Origin: Pholis gunnellus
Taxonomy: Eukaryota; Chordata; Actinopteri; Perciformes; Pholidae
Reading direction: 5' to 3'
Assembly: GCA_910591455.2 (NCBI GenBank)
Contig: OU342821.1
Span: 1,933,501-1,997,500 of the forward strand
Length of the DNA: 64,000 bases
The notes beneath the pieces were generated by a model, which ran no database searches, was not told the origin of the DNA, and saw nothing but the letters and a program-made list of their open reading frames with translations. Positions 35,301 through 47,209 of the stretch are shown here, piece by piece. The position numbers and the translations under genes were made by a program. Numbering within the stretch: position 1 is the stretch's first letter; the number at the start of each line of letters is the position of its first letter.

Positions 35301-38300
35301 TTGTCCATTTTCTAGTCCAGCATTTATCCTCCCACCATTACAATTTACTGAATCCTAGTTTGTCCTTGCGATCTCCCTGTCCCCTCTTTTTGAGAGAGTT
35401 ATATTCGTTAAATAAAAACGTTTTTTTCCCCCTGCTGCCAATAGAAAGAAAATCTGTTTTCTTTTTCCCTTTTGTTTCTGTCTGGGTCCTGCTGTTTTGC
35501 TCTGCAGCCAGCCCCCCCCTCCCTCCCTCCCTTCATCTTCCTCTCCTCCCTCCCTCCCTTCATCTTCCTCTCCTCCCTCCCTCCCTTCCTCTGCTTTTGT
35601 TGGCTCTGCTCTCATTCTAGCCTCCTCCCCCCTCAGCTCCTCCAGCCCTCCGTCTTCCCTCTGGAGAATAGGGGTCATTGCACAAATGATTACTCAGACC
35701 CCTGTCGCCATGGCAATGCTGCCACGTAACGAGCGACAGGCATGCATCGAGCACAGCAAAGACGCCGATTAGTAAGCTGGCGATGGAGAAAGCAAGCGCT
35801 GCTTTTGTGTTGCTCCGTTTTGCCTCCATTTTTTTCAAATAGCTTGTGTTTTCTGTGTGTCTCCAGCACTGGGAGGGTGGAGGGAAAGAGGGAGGGGTAG
35901 CAGTGAAACAGAAAGAAGCCTGCAAACATTCTGCTCACAGCCCTCCAGCTTTGTCTCCTTTTCTTGCTCGCCTTCTGTGTCTGAATGAGGACTGCTGTTG
36001 GTTTATTTCAGCAGAAACGGTTTTAACGATTTTTACAAACTAAGCCTATCTATCTCATCATCATTTTGTAGGCTCTCTTTTTCACCCCTTTTCTGCAGTG
36101 GGAGCTATCAAACTGATATAGAACAGTTTTTTAAGGTTAGATTCACACAAATAAAAAAATTAAAAAACATATTTTCTCACTTACCCCCGTGGAATCTAAC
36201 CATGCAGAAGTTTTCGACTTTATTTGGGCATGTTTTGAGGTTTCTGCCCCCGCCTAGTTTGTCTAAGTGTAGAAAGAGGTAAACAGTGGAGGGCCTCATA
36301 ACACAACTGTCCTTAGTCAAATTCATTACAGCAAAAGGGAAAATGTGATGAAACTTCTGCCCCATTTCTTAATTTGTTCACTTCTATTTAGTTTTGACAA
36401 ATTAAACAATCTAAAGACTTCACGTCAACGCCACTCCAAAATATGACCCTTCATGGATTTTAATGCAACAGATTTTATAAGTCACAGTCAAGGATCCCTT
36501 CAGTCACTTTGTAATGTGTTTGATTTACAGGGTATTATCAGAGAATGTTCCCTTTTATTGTTTAAAACATCTGTCTACCTCAAAAAGACAGCAAGTGTTC
36601 AGACTGTCTGAAAAATATCAGACAATGAAGAGGGTTCAACACTACTGTAGAAAAAAGACACCAAATATCATTTTCAGTGTTGTAATCATGCCGTAATGAA
36701 ATGTATCTAATATAAGATGGCAGTAATCACTAAAACAGAACCACAGAAAACAATGCATTGTTTAAATATGATAATGCTGCACACTGTCATATGTTTAGAG
36801 AGAAACACTCACCACTGACATGGACTAGGGACAAGATTGGTATTTTGTCCCTCTTTCTCTTGTGGGGCTACTCATTCTGGTCTTCTCTGGGCAAAGACCT
36901 CTGACATTAATACAGTGATGTTGGTGTAATGGTGACATGGAACTTGAGCTCCCTGCCTGGGTCCACATGAAGTTGACAGTCACTTCTGGTAAGGGACGGG
37001 CATGTTGGCACCCTGGACTGTTGTTGACGGTGTTTACCTGCTTGCAATGATTCATAGGTGGGAAGTGTTTGCTGCTGTTGATGGCTAAATGGTAAATGTG
37101 CTCTGTTACTTCATTCAGCACCTGGTCATGGTGCCAGCAATAGTGGCTTTCCCCCAAGGCATTTGGGCATCTGCTCAGTATGTACTCCAAGTTTCCTCGA
37201 TCAGTCCAAAGAGGACTTATTTTAGCCTCACTGGCAGGATGGATACAGAGCCTGGATCATTAACTGGATGCAGTGGGGTTCTGCCTACCAGATCACCAGC
37301 TCACTCTTCTAGTCCAGCACAGTCTAACACCTAGTACATGCCCTTTACCACTGAATACTTACCATCCTGGCATTGCATTCCACATTGATGAGGGCCATCG
37401 GTCAAGGTTAAATTGAACATGATTCTACTGTAAGGTTTGAACTTTAACCTTACAGTAGGTATTTATTGAATCCTCTCAGAGGTATTTCGTTAATCCTAAA
37501 GGAACTGTTACAACACCTGAGAGTTGGTGCAAAGGGAGAAAATACAAATATCAAAAAGTCAGTCAGGAATCTTTTGGGGTTATGGCTTAAGTAGTGCTTA
37601 CCTGTGGATATATTTCAAGGCAATCCATCCACTGTGTGAATATAGAACATTTGTAGGATTTGGAGATGTGAAACAATTTCATGGCTGCCCTGGCCCTTTA
37701 TGACATTTTCTGTGACTAAAGGAACCATTTCTCTTGTTGCTGTTGCATCATCATAGCGAGGGAGGCAATGAACCGGGTCAGAGAAACAAAACATTTTCCT
37801 TTATGATTCAATTACCCTGAGAGATCAATGGTGAGTTTACCACAGTATGTGAGTGTGTCCTGCCAACCAGGTGTGGAGGTCGTCATCAGACAAGGAACAG
37901 GACGTTATGTCCATCAGCTTTCCATCTCCAAGGACGTTCAGGTCCTTGCACAGAGGAAGACCTCGAAGAAAAAGAGCGGAGGCAGTGAAGCAGCTAGCAA
38001 TGAAGAGGGAAAAAGAATATTTTCTTTTTTAATTGTATAGAAATAAAAGGGTCTTGGTCAAAATATTGGTAAATGAGGAAATGTTAGTTGACTTCTGACA
38101 TTTTTAACTACCTGTTAAAACCCTAAAGTTGCATTCTCCAAGTCCAGATGATGTTCTATACATTTGCAAAAACAATCTCACCAAAAGGTCCATTAACAGT
38201 CTTTGCTGTGCTGGAGTGGTCATTTCAATGATGTAATCACAAGACAGAGTTTGTCCAGTTGTTATTGAATTGTAAATGTTTGAATTTACATTTTTTTCCT

Positions 38301-38620
38301 CAGCATTTTTTCCAGCATGAACTTCTTATCGGTGTTGGTTTAAAATCTGCAGATGAAGATCTTGTGATTGATGATTGAAAGCTCCAGAACAACTGTTAAA
38401 TGATGCTAAAAGTGATGTAGACTTTTTTCTTTACTGTTGTTTCCAAGGTGAACTCTGAACTTTAGATGTAGACATTCAGATACAATTATACATGAATTGT
38501 ATGAACAATTATAAATGAACAATCTAATAAACAATATTCTATAATATGACAATGACTAAAATGTAAAATCGATGAAGTGCACTTTGAAATGTAATTTGAG
38601 GGGCACTATATTGCATTTAA
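32349..38620. other. Intergenic DNA, no gene assigned
   Basis: No coding region can be supported. At about 33270-33368 there is a hAT-type right end ('gtttgagaaccactg'). At about 34660-34870 there is a repeat rich in 'cgttttcaaa' words ending 'gtgtggacatggcc', a probable DNA-transposon fragment. Pyrimidine-rich DNA lies at 35515-35595. Frames near 36830-37190 and 37828-38040 are the least random-looking; the latter reads SLPQYVSVSCQPGVEVV but matches nothing I recognise and has no clear neighbouring exon. Confidence 0.4.
35515..35595. repeat. Polypyrimidine tandem repeat, about 30-bp unit
   Basis: 'ctccctccctcccttcatct' plus 'tcctctc' recurs about 2.5 times as a CT-only strand. Such purine/pyrimidine mirror-like tracts can form triplex DNA. 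The open frames on both strands here are compositional. Confidence 0.75.
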
Positions 38621-38850
38621 CAATGGTTGGTCAAATGGCCCACCACTTTGGACTCTAGACCATCCCAACAACCTGCATGTTCCCAAAAGGATCCTTTGGT
38701 GATGACTTGTTATCGAGCACCATCATCAGGTCATAATTATATTTTGTCCAATACTTTGGTTGACATTCCCATCATCCTGTACTTTGAGTTCAGTGCTAAT
38801 GTTAGCATGCTAACACCCTGAACTAAGATGGTGATAATGGTAACACAGCC
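38620..38850 (-). repeat. Interspersed repeat, copy A (inverted partner at 40250-40450)
   Basis: Read in reverse, this shares a series of words with 40250-40450, including 'caccatcttagtt', 'tgatgggaatgtca', 'accaaagtattgga' and 'acctgatgatggtgct'. The two are diverged copies of one teleost repeat in opposite orientation. No termini or target duplication can be defined. Confidence 0.65.
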
Positions 38851-40249
38851 TACTAATCATGTTGTCATGGTCACTGGGAGCATCTTGTCTCACTTCAGTT
38901 TTCTCTTTACTTGCTTTTTGTAAAAGTACTGTGTTTGTTGCACTGTTTTTAAAAATGCTATTGAAAAGGAAGTTGACTTATTCTTCTGTGTCTGTAGTAC
39001 CGCTGCACAGCAGTGAAGCCATTTTACATGTGGAATGGTATGGTACAGAAGAAGGAGGATAGAAGCAGTGTTTGTGTTATAATAGTGTATAATAGCATAG
39101 GGGCAAATAAACAGAATGCACTTACAAATGCTGAGTACATGCCAGTGTACAACAGGAGGCCATCACTGTCCCTGTCTGCGGTTTGGATGAAAATTAAGTA
39201 AAAATAAGGAGGATCTCACATATGTGATCAGCCCTAGACGTTCTGAAAGTCATCCATCTAAGGTGAAATGTCTCACACATCAAGATGAGTTGTCATGGTG
39301 AATAGACCTCAATGTCTTGAGGGGCTCTGGAGGAGTCTGAGAAAATAACGCTGATGATGGCCGTTAACCAGACATGGTTGCTCTGACAAATAGATTCTAT
39401 CATGTTACATTATGGTAAGTGTTTTAGAGCTTATCCAATACTACAGACTAAAAGTAGCCAAGCTCTTGAAGTGGGTGATGAAAATGGCCAATTAACATGC
39501 TCCCCTTTACCACTAAAATAGATGAGGGAGATTCCAAAAAAGTTAAATAATGAATGTAAAACAGATATGTGGAGTGAGGTGAAGTGTGCAGATGATGCTC
39601 AGTGTTCCTGCAAGAATCCAACTGCACAGCAGGCTTCTTCACATTTGCAGTTTAGTTCAGTCTATTCGTCTGTGTGTGGTTCTGTCAGCTTTGTCCCTCA
39701 AAGAGCTTTTCCCCCTCTCCTTCTCGTTCCCTCGCTTTTCTTTTCCTACACAGAGAGAGAGAGAGAAAGAAAGAGAGAGAGAAACTGGAGCCAGCAGTCT
39801 GGAACGAGCATGACAGAATTTGAATTATAGAAGCAGCAAAGAGGAGAGGAGCGGGGGAGGGTGTTTCTGTGTGTGTGTGTGTGTGAGAGACTGTTTCTGT
39901 GTGGCAGGGAAACAGAGAGAGAGAAAGAGAGAATCATTTCAGCAGTGGAGGCTGTTATTTTAAATGCATTGTTGAAAAGCAGGTTAGGAACAGTGCTTCA
40001 TAGCTATTTTTCAATTACATTAGTCTTCCTCTCACTGTGCAGTGATGAGGAGGAAGAGTGTAAGACCTAAATGTATTCAGTAAAATATGCAGTGTAACAC
40101 TGATATTGTGGTACAAAACTCTCAAAACCACATTGTGAAAATACTCAACACAGTGTGAAACAATCCTAAATATATTCCAAATAACAAGAAATATTGGCTA
40201 AATGCTAACCATAGCATGCTGATAAGCTTACAACTGAATTGTTAATATG
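38851..40249. other. Intergenic DNA, microsatellites only
   Basis: GA-rich tracts lie at 39750-39783 and 39913-39930 and a short GT run at 39868-39886. The open frames here are short and unfamiliar. No gene is seen. Confidence 0.5.
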
Positions 40250-40680
40250 TTGATGTTTTCTAATCAATGTTTACCATGTTCACCATCTTAGTTTAGCATG
40301 TTAGCTTGCTAACACTTACTAATTAGTACTAAACACATTACTGCTGAGGCTGATGGGAATGTCATCAATTTTGCAGGTATTTGGTCATAAACCAAAGTAT
40401 TGGATGAATTGAAATGTTGACCTGATGATGGTGCTAGATGAAAAGTCAATGCATTTATTACACTTCATCCGTGGTCATGAATGTCTGAACCAAATTTCAC
40501 GTAAACTCATCCAATAGTTTCCAGCACATTTCAAACTTAACCAAAAATGTCAACCTCATGGTGGCGCTGGAGGAAAAGTCATGGAATCCCTAAAGTCCAT
40601 AGGATTCATCCTCTGGGGACCTTGATTGTCTTCTCAAGATGTCATGGCAATCCATAGTTGCAATATATCCGCTATATATC
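40250..40680 (+). repeat. Interspersed repeat, copy B
   Basis: Partner of 38620-38850 in the opposite orientation; it extends further right with 'aaatttcacgtaaactcatc' and 'ctcatggtggcgctgg'. Unclassified teleost repeat. Confidence 0.6.
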
Positions 40681-40698
40681 CGTATGTGATTGGGTTGA

Positions 40699-40731
40699 AC
40701 ACACACAGGACCTTCGTTGTCCTGTGTGTGT
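40699..40731. repeat. Perfect 13-bp hairpin, 7-nt loop
   Basis: acacacacaggac (40699-40711) and gtcctgtgtgtgt (40719-40731) are perfect reverse complements around cttcgtt. No adjacent gene suggests a function. Confidence 0.85.
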
Positions 40732-41749
40732 CCAGTGCAAAACTAAAAGTAAATGCCGTCATTTTGTCACATAACTCCATAGTCACTTTGTCGTGACTTA
40801 AGTTCTTAGCCAGTCAAGTTAAAGTCAACCACACTCTTTAACAAAAGCTTACAAAGTGGTTTGGTTGCCTAAACTTAACTACCTGTGAAGACAGAAGTTC
40901 ATTTTGAAAAGACACTATAAATGTAACGAGCAGAAACTGACACGCTGTCTCTGACACGTCCAGAACTGAGGCTAGAGGGTCACATAGAGCGTCACAGTTA
41001 AACGCTTAGGGCCACTGACCAAGCGTCTGTATTTGATGAGTTCGGAGTGAGAATGTGTTGCAAGAGCAACTTACAAACTTGTTTGAGCTAAAGAATTCCT
41101 CATAGTGGACAAACAACATGTCTGCTTTGTTACCAAGGTGATGTTGTTGATGTTTGATAAATTGAAAACAACAGGGAAACAAAGTATGATCCTCAAATCT
41201 GCATTAGCTGTAAACAGAACGTTGACATATCATCTTGTAAAGTTAATATGAACTTTATAGCAAACAGTTTACAGACAGTTTTGGTCTCCACTGCTAAATG
41301 CTCCACTGTGTTCACCAGCTACACACTGACAAACAACCCATTGTTGTATGTTTGTAGACTTGTTGGTGTTACTGCATGCAGAATCTCAGAAGTTCCCAAA
41401 TTGACAACATTTTTGGAAGAGACCAATACTTCCTTCCCTCTTCCAGTGTTTTTGTTAAGCTGACACCAAATATTTTGTCCAATCTCTGTTAAGAACACAG
41501 AGGTGAAACCGATATTGATCTTCTCATGTAGACAGTAAGGAAGCAAATTTCCTAAAATGGTGGAGCATTATATATAAAATGTTTGTTTGATCAGTGTCCC
41601 TAAGCTTCAAGCTATGACGCTGTAGGCCCCCCCCTCTAGCCTCACTTTTGGACGTTTCAGGGACGTGTCAGCATTGTGTCTTTTCAAAATAGAAACCAAA
41701 TCAAACTTGGTTTGGTTTAGGAAAACATTGTGGTCTGGGTTCAAATAAG
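40732..41749. other. Intergenic DNA, no gene seen
   Basis: No coding or RNA gene is supported. It ends at the target duplication of the hAT copy that follows. Confidence 0.5.
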
Positions 41750-42931
41750 CAGTGGTGGGCCGTCAGGGCCTGCAAAGCCTTCTCTGCTGGCCTAAACAGA
41801 ATCACAAAGTTAGAGCTATTTTATAATTTAATAATTTTTCTTAAATATACTACATGTATCATAATTTATAAAAATATTTTTCCCATCATCTTATTTTCTC
41901 ATTGCACAGCTGTGTTCCTCAGTTGCTCTGCTTCCAGTGCAGCTTGTTTTAAGTAGAGCTTTTATCCAATCAGATTTCACCTCTGTGTCTCTAGGTAGAA
42001 GAGAGGCCCGAGGCCTGCAGACTCACAAGTGAATCCATGTGCAGTTTAAGTGAATGGGGACGATATTGTTGATTGTCATAGTCTTCAACCAATCAGATCT
42101 TTAGTTTGACATGTTGGGCGTATTCTTTGACATGTCAGAGCTGCTAGCTGGCCTACAAGCACGTCAGCATTACGTGCAGCTCAGTTTGCAGGAGCAACTC
42201 TGCAGTGAGATGCAGCGTGCGCTGTGATTGGTCAGTTGGCGAGCACGTGACTATCGTGAAACGAAACTTACAGCAGAGGCTTAGTCAGAGTCGTAAGAGT
42301 TCAAATTGAAAGATATGGAAGAAATTATGATATTTTTTGCATTTTGCTTGATGTAGATTATTTTATTTTTCTACCTAGCTTTGTTTTTATAACACTCAAT
42401 GGCTGAAGTTGAGGAGAAACGGATTTGTGAGTTACGATTTAACCGTGGGATTAAACTCTTTGTCAACAAAGAAAGGAGAATGTGGTCAGTATTTGGTAAG
42501 TCAACTGGTTTGTTTTTTTACATCTAATATCTAAATGGCCCTTGCGTGTGTAGCAGAATGCATGTTGCTGTTGTTTTTCCATTAAGCTAGATAGCCTAGC
42601 CTCCCAGAACACTTTCGGAGCCCCAGCTGTTTTTTATTATGGTTTATTTTGTTCCGGTTCAGAGGTCACACAGACCGCTGTCTCCTAGTGAGCGCAGAAA
42701 ACATTATTTCCTACATTTAAGCTTCTGCATTTTCCAAATGCACTAGTATTATTCAAACGTATTGTTCGGTTTGTAAGCCTCGTACCGAACGGTTTAATAC
42801 AAATACGTAACGTTATATAGTTACAGCCCAAGAAACGAATAATAACCCTAGCTGTGGCACCACCATGTGGTTATAAGGTGGTATTTCAGCAGTGAAGGCC
42901 CAGGTATAAAATGTTGTTGCATTTGCCACTG
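41750..42931 (+). mobile_element. hAT element, copy 2 (1.18 kb)
   Basis: It starts CAGTGGTGGGCC and ends TTTGCCACTG. The 8-bp flanks are CAAATAAG (41742-41749) and CACATAAG (42932-42939), a duplication with one mismatch. It is highly similar to copy 1 along its whole length. At 42399-42495 it retains an open start reading MAEVEEKRICELRFNRGIK and onwards through 32 codons, followed directly by a good splice donor (g|gtaagtc). No downstream transposase exon is present, so it is non-autonomous. Confidence 0.9.
42399..42495 (+). pseudogene. Possible first exon of a hAT-borne gene
   Basis: The start codon at 42399 opens a 32-codon frame (starting MAEVEEKRICELRF and ending RMWSVF) that runs into a consensus splice donor, g|gtaagtc at 42496. 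The charged, folded-looking composition and donor are consistent with exon 1 of the ancestral hAT transposase. The same place in copy 1 (13272) has the same start and donor but is damaged by substitutions, an early stop and a shortened end. I do not recognise the peptide in a host protein. The coding content is inferred. Confidence 0.4.
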
Positions 42932-42939
42932 CACATAAG

Positions 42940-43148
42940 TGTTTGTTATGTAAAATAACTGTTTGGTACGTAACTGCTGTAAGTGAAGTTCAGAAGTTAC
43001 GTAATAAAAACTAAGGTAAATAAGTCAACGCAACTTGGTTTCACAGTTCCACAGACAGCGGCCTCCTGAGTGAGAGTCCTGAGTTTGTTTGACCCATCCA
43101 ACCTCTCCATCCACCTGCCCTACGCGGGCGTCCTTTCTCTCTCTATAT
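42940..43148. other. Short spacer between two hAT insertions
   Basis: No gene. The last eight bases, CTCTATAT (43141-43148), are the left target duplication of the next element. Confidence 0.6.
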
Positions 43149-43843
43149 CAGGGGTGGCCAACCAGTCAGAGACCAAGAGCCACATTTTTTACTGTGTTAC
43201 CGCAAAGAGCCACATCATACACATGGGCACACATGAACATCACCCTATCCCTTCCTCACACACACACATACCTTTGCTCAGCCAGATTTATTGTAAATGT
43301 CACACACCAATATGATAATGACAGAAATTGACTCCTAAGACCACAGGCCAGTCATTTTCAACAATGAACATTGTGTACACCAGGGGTGTCAAACTCATTG
43401 TCGCTCTGGGGCCACATCAGCATCATGGTTGCCCCCAAAGGGCCGGTTGTTGGCGGGGGGGTGCTGCTGCTCCTTCTTCGTCGGCGGGGAGGGTGGCTGC
43501 TGCTGCTGCTGTCACATACGCTGGTGGAGGTGTGCGCGGCGCGTGCGGATCGGGGAGGAGCTCCGCCTTGCGCGATACAACGGATATTTGTAAATTGTCC
43601 GACTTTTACATTTTTACTTAAAGCGGGGCTTTCAAACAGTCCGTCTCGGCGTTAAATGGGTCGACGAGGAACGTAATCTGTGGCCGCACATGCGCGTTTG
43701 ACGAAAATACCGTATTTAACTCAAGCGAAGCGAACACGAACATTAAAAAAACACAAATACAAACTTCGATATGAACGTAAGAGCCGCATGAAACCGGGCA
43801 AAGAGCCGCATGCGGCTCGCGAGCCGCGGGTTGGCCACCCCTG
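43149..43843. mobile_element. hAT-type MITE ('caggggtggccaacc' family)
   Basis: It starts CAGGGGTGGCCAACC and ends GGTTGGCCACCCCTG, a perfect 15-bp inverted repeat, and is flanked by the perfect 8-bp duplication CTCTATAT (43141-43148 and 43844-43851). Near the right end is the palindromic 'gccgcatgcggctcgcgagc'. At about 43383 the interior contains 'caggggtgtcaaactca', the terminus of the separate family seen at 52298, suggesting a second element inserted here and then lost its other end. Frames in the interior are not transposase. Confidence 0.92.
43383..43452 (+). mobile_element. Nested terminus of the 'caggggtgtcaaactca' hAT family
   Basis: This 70-bp stretch matches the left end of the complete element at 52298-52380, including 'gggccacatcagcatca' and 'aaagggccggttgt'. 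The partner terminus (tgagtttgacacccctg) is not found downstream, so only one end remains inside the host MITE. Confidence 0.75.
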
Positions 43844-44243
43844 CTCTATATGATGTGTCCGTTGCATTGACGTTAGTACATTGGTCGCAGACGCAGAGGG
43901 ACCCAGACTAAACGGCGGTATTTGATCAGTTAGAAGTAAAAATGTGTTGACAAAGGACATGTGCTTCTGCAGAACTCTCTGCAACACCGTGGAAATGCAA
44001 AAATAGAATTCACTTAACTTAGCAGACACACTGCTCCTGCACCACCCCTGCATATGGTGTTACACCCAGTGTCCCATCCTTGATCATCAACACAGACACT
44101 ACCACAATCACAGCTAGAGCAATACCCAAAGTCATGCCATGTAATCCCCACCGTGGCCTAGCTATATAATTCAAACCACAAACTGTATTAAGAATGGAAT
44201 ATCAGGTTGTTTATATGAATCAATTCATTGATCAATTCATTGA

Positions 44244-44301
44244 TTCATTTTCATTTTCATTTTCATTTTCATTTTCATTTTCATTTTCATTTTCATTTTC
44301 G
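44244..44301. repeat. (TTTTCA)n hexanucleotide microsatellite
   Basis: About nine uninterrupted copies of the hexamer 'attttc'. No coding context. Confidence 0.95.
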
Positions 44302-44819
44302 ATAAAAAAAGACAGGATGTGCACAAGTTATAAACCGAATCAGCCTTTTTTCAGTAGAATGCCTCTCTTTTGACATTCCTACAACTATCATTGATCTCTA
44401 GTGGATGACTATCTGGGGGAAAAAACAGAGTCTAGATGTGTTCTCAGACAAAAGTATTGAAATGTGAATGTGTTCATCACCAACTGCTGGTGCGATGTGT
44501 TGAGCAGCTGTCTGCAAGCTGTCAGGAAATGAGCACTGAGGCCCGACACCAACTGGAATGAGAGGTATCGTCAGTGTTCAGTACCTCTACCACAGACAAG
44601 TCAGGTTTCAGTAAACCGCTTAATCAGGATTACTCAACTGTCCGAACACAGAGTGTACCTTTCTCATCGCTCTATTTGTGCCTCTTGTTCATCAAAAAGT
44701 TTACTGTTGGCCTCCTTTTTCTCTTTTTTAAGAAGTTTGGCTAACCAGAGGGTTTACAACCTGTCTGACTGCTTGTGTTTCACTTCCCATCAAACTGCTA
44801 TTAAATGACATTAACTTGG
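44302..44819. other. Intergenic DNA, no gene seen
   Basis: Nothing recognisable was found on either strand. Confidence 0.5.
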
Positions 44820-45420
44820 TTACAAGGTTCCTTGATTGTCATTGTACAATAGGGTTGAACAACAAAATGCAGATTGTAGTCCCACTTTACACAAGATAAA
44901 CTCAAAACCTATATTCAATATGGAGGGTGGAGGATGAGTTAAAGAGTCTCACAGCCAGAGGAAAGAAGCTGTTCTGAAGTCTGGTGGTTCATCAGCTGAT
45001 ACTTCTGTATCTCTCTCCAGACAGCAGCAGGTGAACAGGTTGTGTCTGGGTGGGTTTAGTCTTTAATATCCTTTGAGCTCTTCTCAGTACCGTACACATC
45101 CCATGTTAGTTTGTAATGTCTCCAGTCAGGATGCTTTCTATTGCTCCTCTGTAAAAGTAAACAAGAACTTGGTACAGAATTTAGCCTTCTTAAGTTTCCT
45201 TCAGAAACACAGCTGTTTATGAGCTTTCTTCACCAGGATGGAGATGTGTGAGGACCTTGTCAGCTTGTTTGTGAAGCTGATTCTCAGGAACTTAAAGCTG
45301 TTAACTTGCTCCACCTCAGCTCCATTGATTGACAGGGGTGTGCGTCTTTGCCTCCTTTTTTCTCAAATCAACAATCAGCTCCTGATTCCTAATATTAAGA
45401 AAACGGATGGTGGTCAAAAC
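44820..45420 (-). pseudogene. Non-LTR retrotransposon 3' end fragment
   Basis: Read on the minus strand, broken frames give LSINGAEVEQVNSFKFL, then 'NKLT.SSHIS.LVKKA.K' and 'LRKLKKA.F.TK', then 'CLERDT' and 'TASFLWL', ending near 'gacaatcaaggaaccttg'. This matches the conserved C-terminal region after the reverse transcriptase of a common fish LINE, followed by a tail with 'tgtacaatgacaatcaagg'. Frameshifts and stops are numerous. The exact clade is uncertain. Confidence 0.6.
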
Positions 45421-45884
45421 ACCTATTTGCAATAAACTGGTATTAGCCTTAAAGCTTTTTAGCCAGGAGAGGTGGTGTGTGTTTGGTTTTACATTGTCAG
45501 AGATAAATCAGCGATATCATTAAAGATACTGTATGTTTTAATACAGAGCCTCTCTCCTTAGCTTCTTCAACAGAGACAGATGTGGATTGAGAAGTGAAGT
45601 GGTAAACTACTGGATTTTCTCCCCTTCAGTCTTTCCACGTTACTGTTTAACTCTCCCTCTGTCTCACACTATCTGTCCCCATGCAGTCAATTCTGACAGC
45701 ACAGCAGGACAGATCATACGGTTGTTCTGTTTTGGGTATTTATTGGTATACAGTCAGCACCAGTAACACCCTGCAAGGCACACAGAAACCCATCAAACTG
45801 CTATGAGTGGACCAGCTTCCCCATCCCTAAGCTATCGCCTCACAGAACACTTTCACACAGTCAGAGAGAAAGAGAGAGGATGTG

Positions 45885-45886
<2 letters not shown>

Positions 45887-45928
<42 letters not shown>
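45887..45928. repeat. GT microsatellite
   Basis: A pure GT run of about 40 bases. It keeps a meaningless Cys-Val frame open. Confidence 0.95.
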
Positions 45929-45930
<2 letters not shown>

Positions 45931-46635
45931 TGGAGGGGAGGGAACATTCCAGAGAAGTTATAGACAAAAAGAGAAACTGAGAGGGACAGACATCATTGTA
46001 ATGACTGCATGCAACTCGATACTCCTGCATACTGAATATTCCCCCCGAGGGCTTTTTCCATTACCCCAGAACGGTGCAGTCGTTTAGTTGATCCAGCCCA
46101 GCTTTTCCTCTCTTTCTTTCTTTCTTTTTTTTGCTGTTTTTTTCACAGACACACTGTGCAAATGTAACCTTTTGCAAACCCCAACTCCCCCCGCTCCCCA
46201 TCCCCAGGAAGCTGGCTCGCCACTTTGCTGCCAAGAAATATGAAATGCTGGCAGGCTGCCCGTTTCATCTGCAAGCACACAGCGGAAAAGGGAGGGAGGG
46301 CTGGAAGCAGCAGGAGATGGAGGGAGGGAGTGGAGGTGACACAGAGGAGAAGGAAACGCTGAAGCTGTGCTTGCCATGAGGAAGAAAAAAGGAATCAAAA
46401 GCAGAGCAGAGAGAAAGAAAGCTGCAGATAGATAAGGATGTATTTTACTTGCATGAAAAGGAGCCACATTACTGACTGAAGATGAATCATGTGGAACATT
46501 TTCTTAGCAGCAGCAAACCCCAGCCACTGATGAGCAGAGTGAGCATACACCACACACAGGCAACCACATTCTGCTCTACTTTTCATGCCATAATAATAAA
46601 AATGTAGCACATTTTCAAGAAATGCACCTCAAGAT
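45929..46635. other. Intergenic DNA, no gene seen
   Basis: Mixed GA-rich and T-rich sequence with no recognisable product. Conceptual frames are short and low-complexity. Confidence 0.5.
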
Positions 46636-46639
46636 GTTA

Positions 46640-46870
46640 TTAGAGGAAAATTGGTAAATGGACTGTACTTGTAAATCTCTTTTTTAGTCTTCTGACCACT
46701 CAAAGCTCTTTAACACTACATGTCATCATTCACCCATTCACACACTGATGACAGGGCTACCATGCAAGGTGACACCTGCCCATCAGGACTATCTGATCAT
46801 TCACACAACATTCACACACCGTAGGCACAGCTACGGGAGCAACTTGGGGTTAAGGACAGCCCAGCACTTT
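46640..46870 (-). mobile_element. SINE body and tail, reverse orientation
   Basis: Reverse-complemented, it contains 'ttaaccccaagttgctccc', 'agatagtcctgatgggca', 'atgacatgtagtgtt' and then a tail 'gtacagtccatttacc'. It is the same family as the split SINE at 12318-13895, with the 3' tail preserved and the tRNA-like head missing. Confidence 0.75.
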
Positions 46871-47209
46871 TCAATTTAGGTCTTATTCTCATTAGTGGAA
46901 CCATTCTGACAATGCGTCATGCTAACTTTGCAGTTCCATTTTAGAGATTCATCCAGAAAACAACTTACATATATACTACAAAACCTCCTAAAGCTTTCCA
47001 AATATACATACGAGTCCAACCTGAAGGATAGCGAACTACTTACAGGCAAAGTTCAAGTACTATTTTGGTAGAACTGTAGTTCCCTACCTAACTAGTACCA
47101 AACTGTACTTTAATAAAGGAACTCTTTGCCAAGTTTCTGAACTATATTCAGTTCGTTGACACATAACTGTGGCAACTGTAGGCTTTTCCTGCTGTGGTCA
47201 CGGTGCACA

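Noticed and set aside
35216..35772. Leu/Pro/Ser-rich proteins
   Set aside because: They depend on a polypyrimidine tandem tract and have no domain or exon structure.
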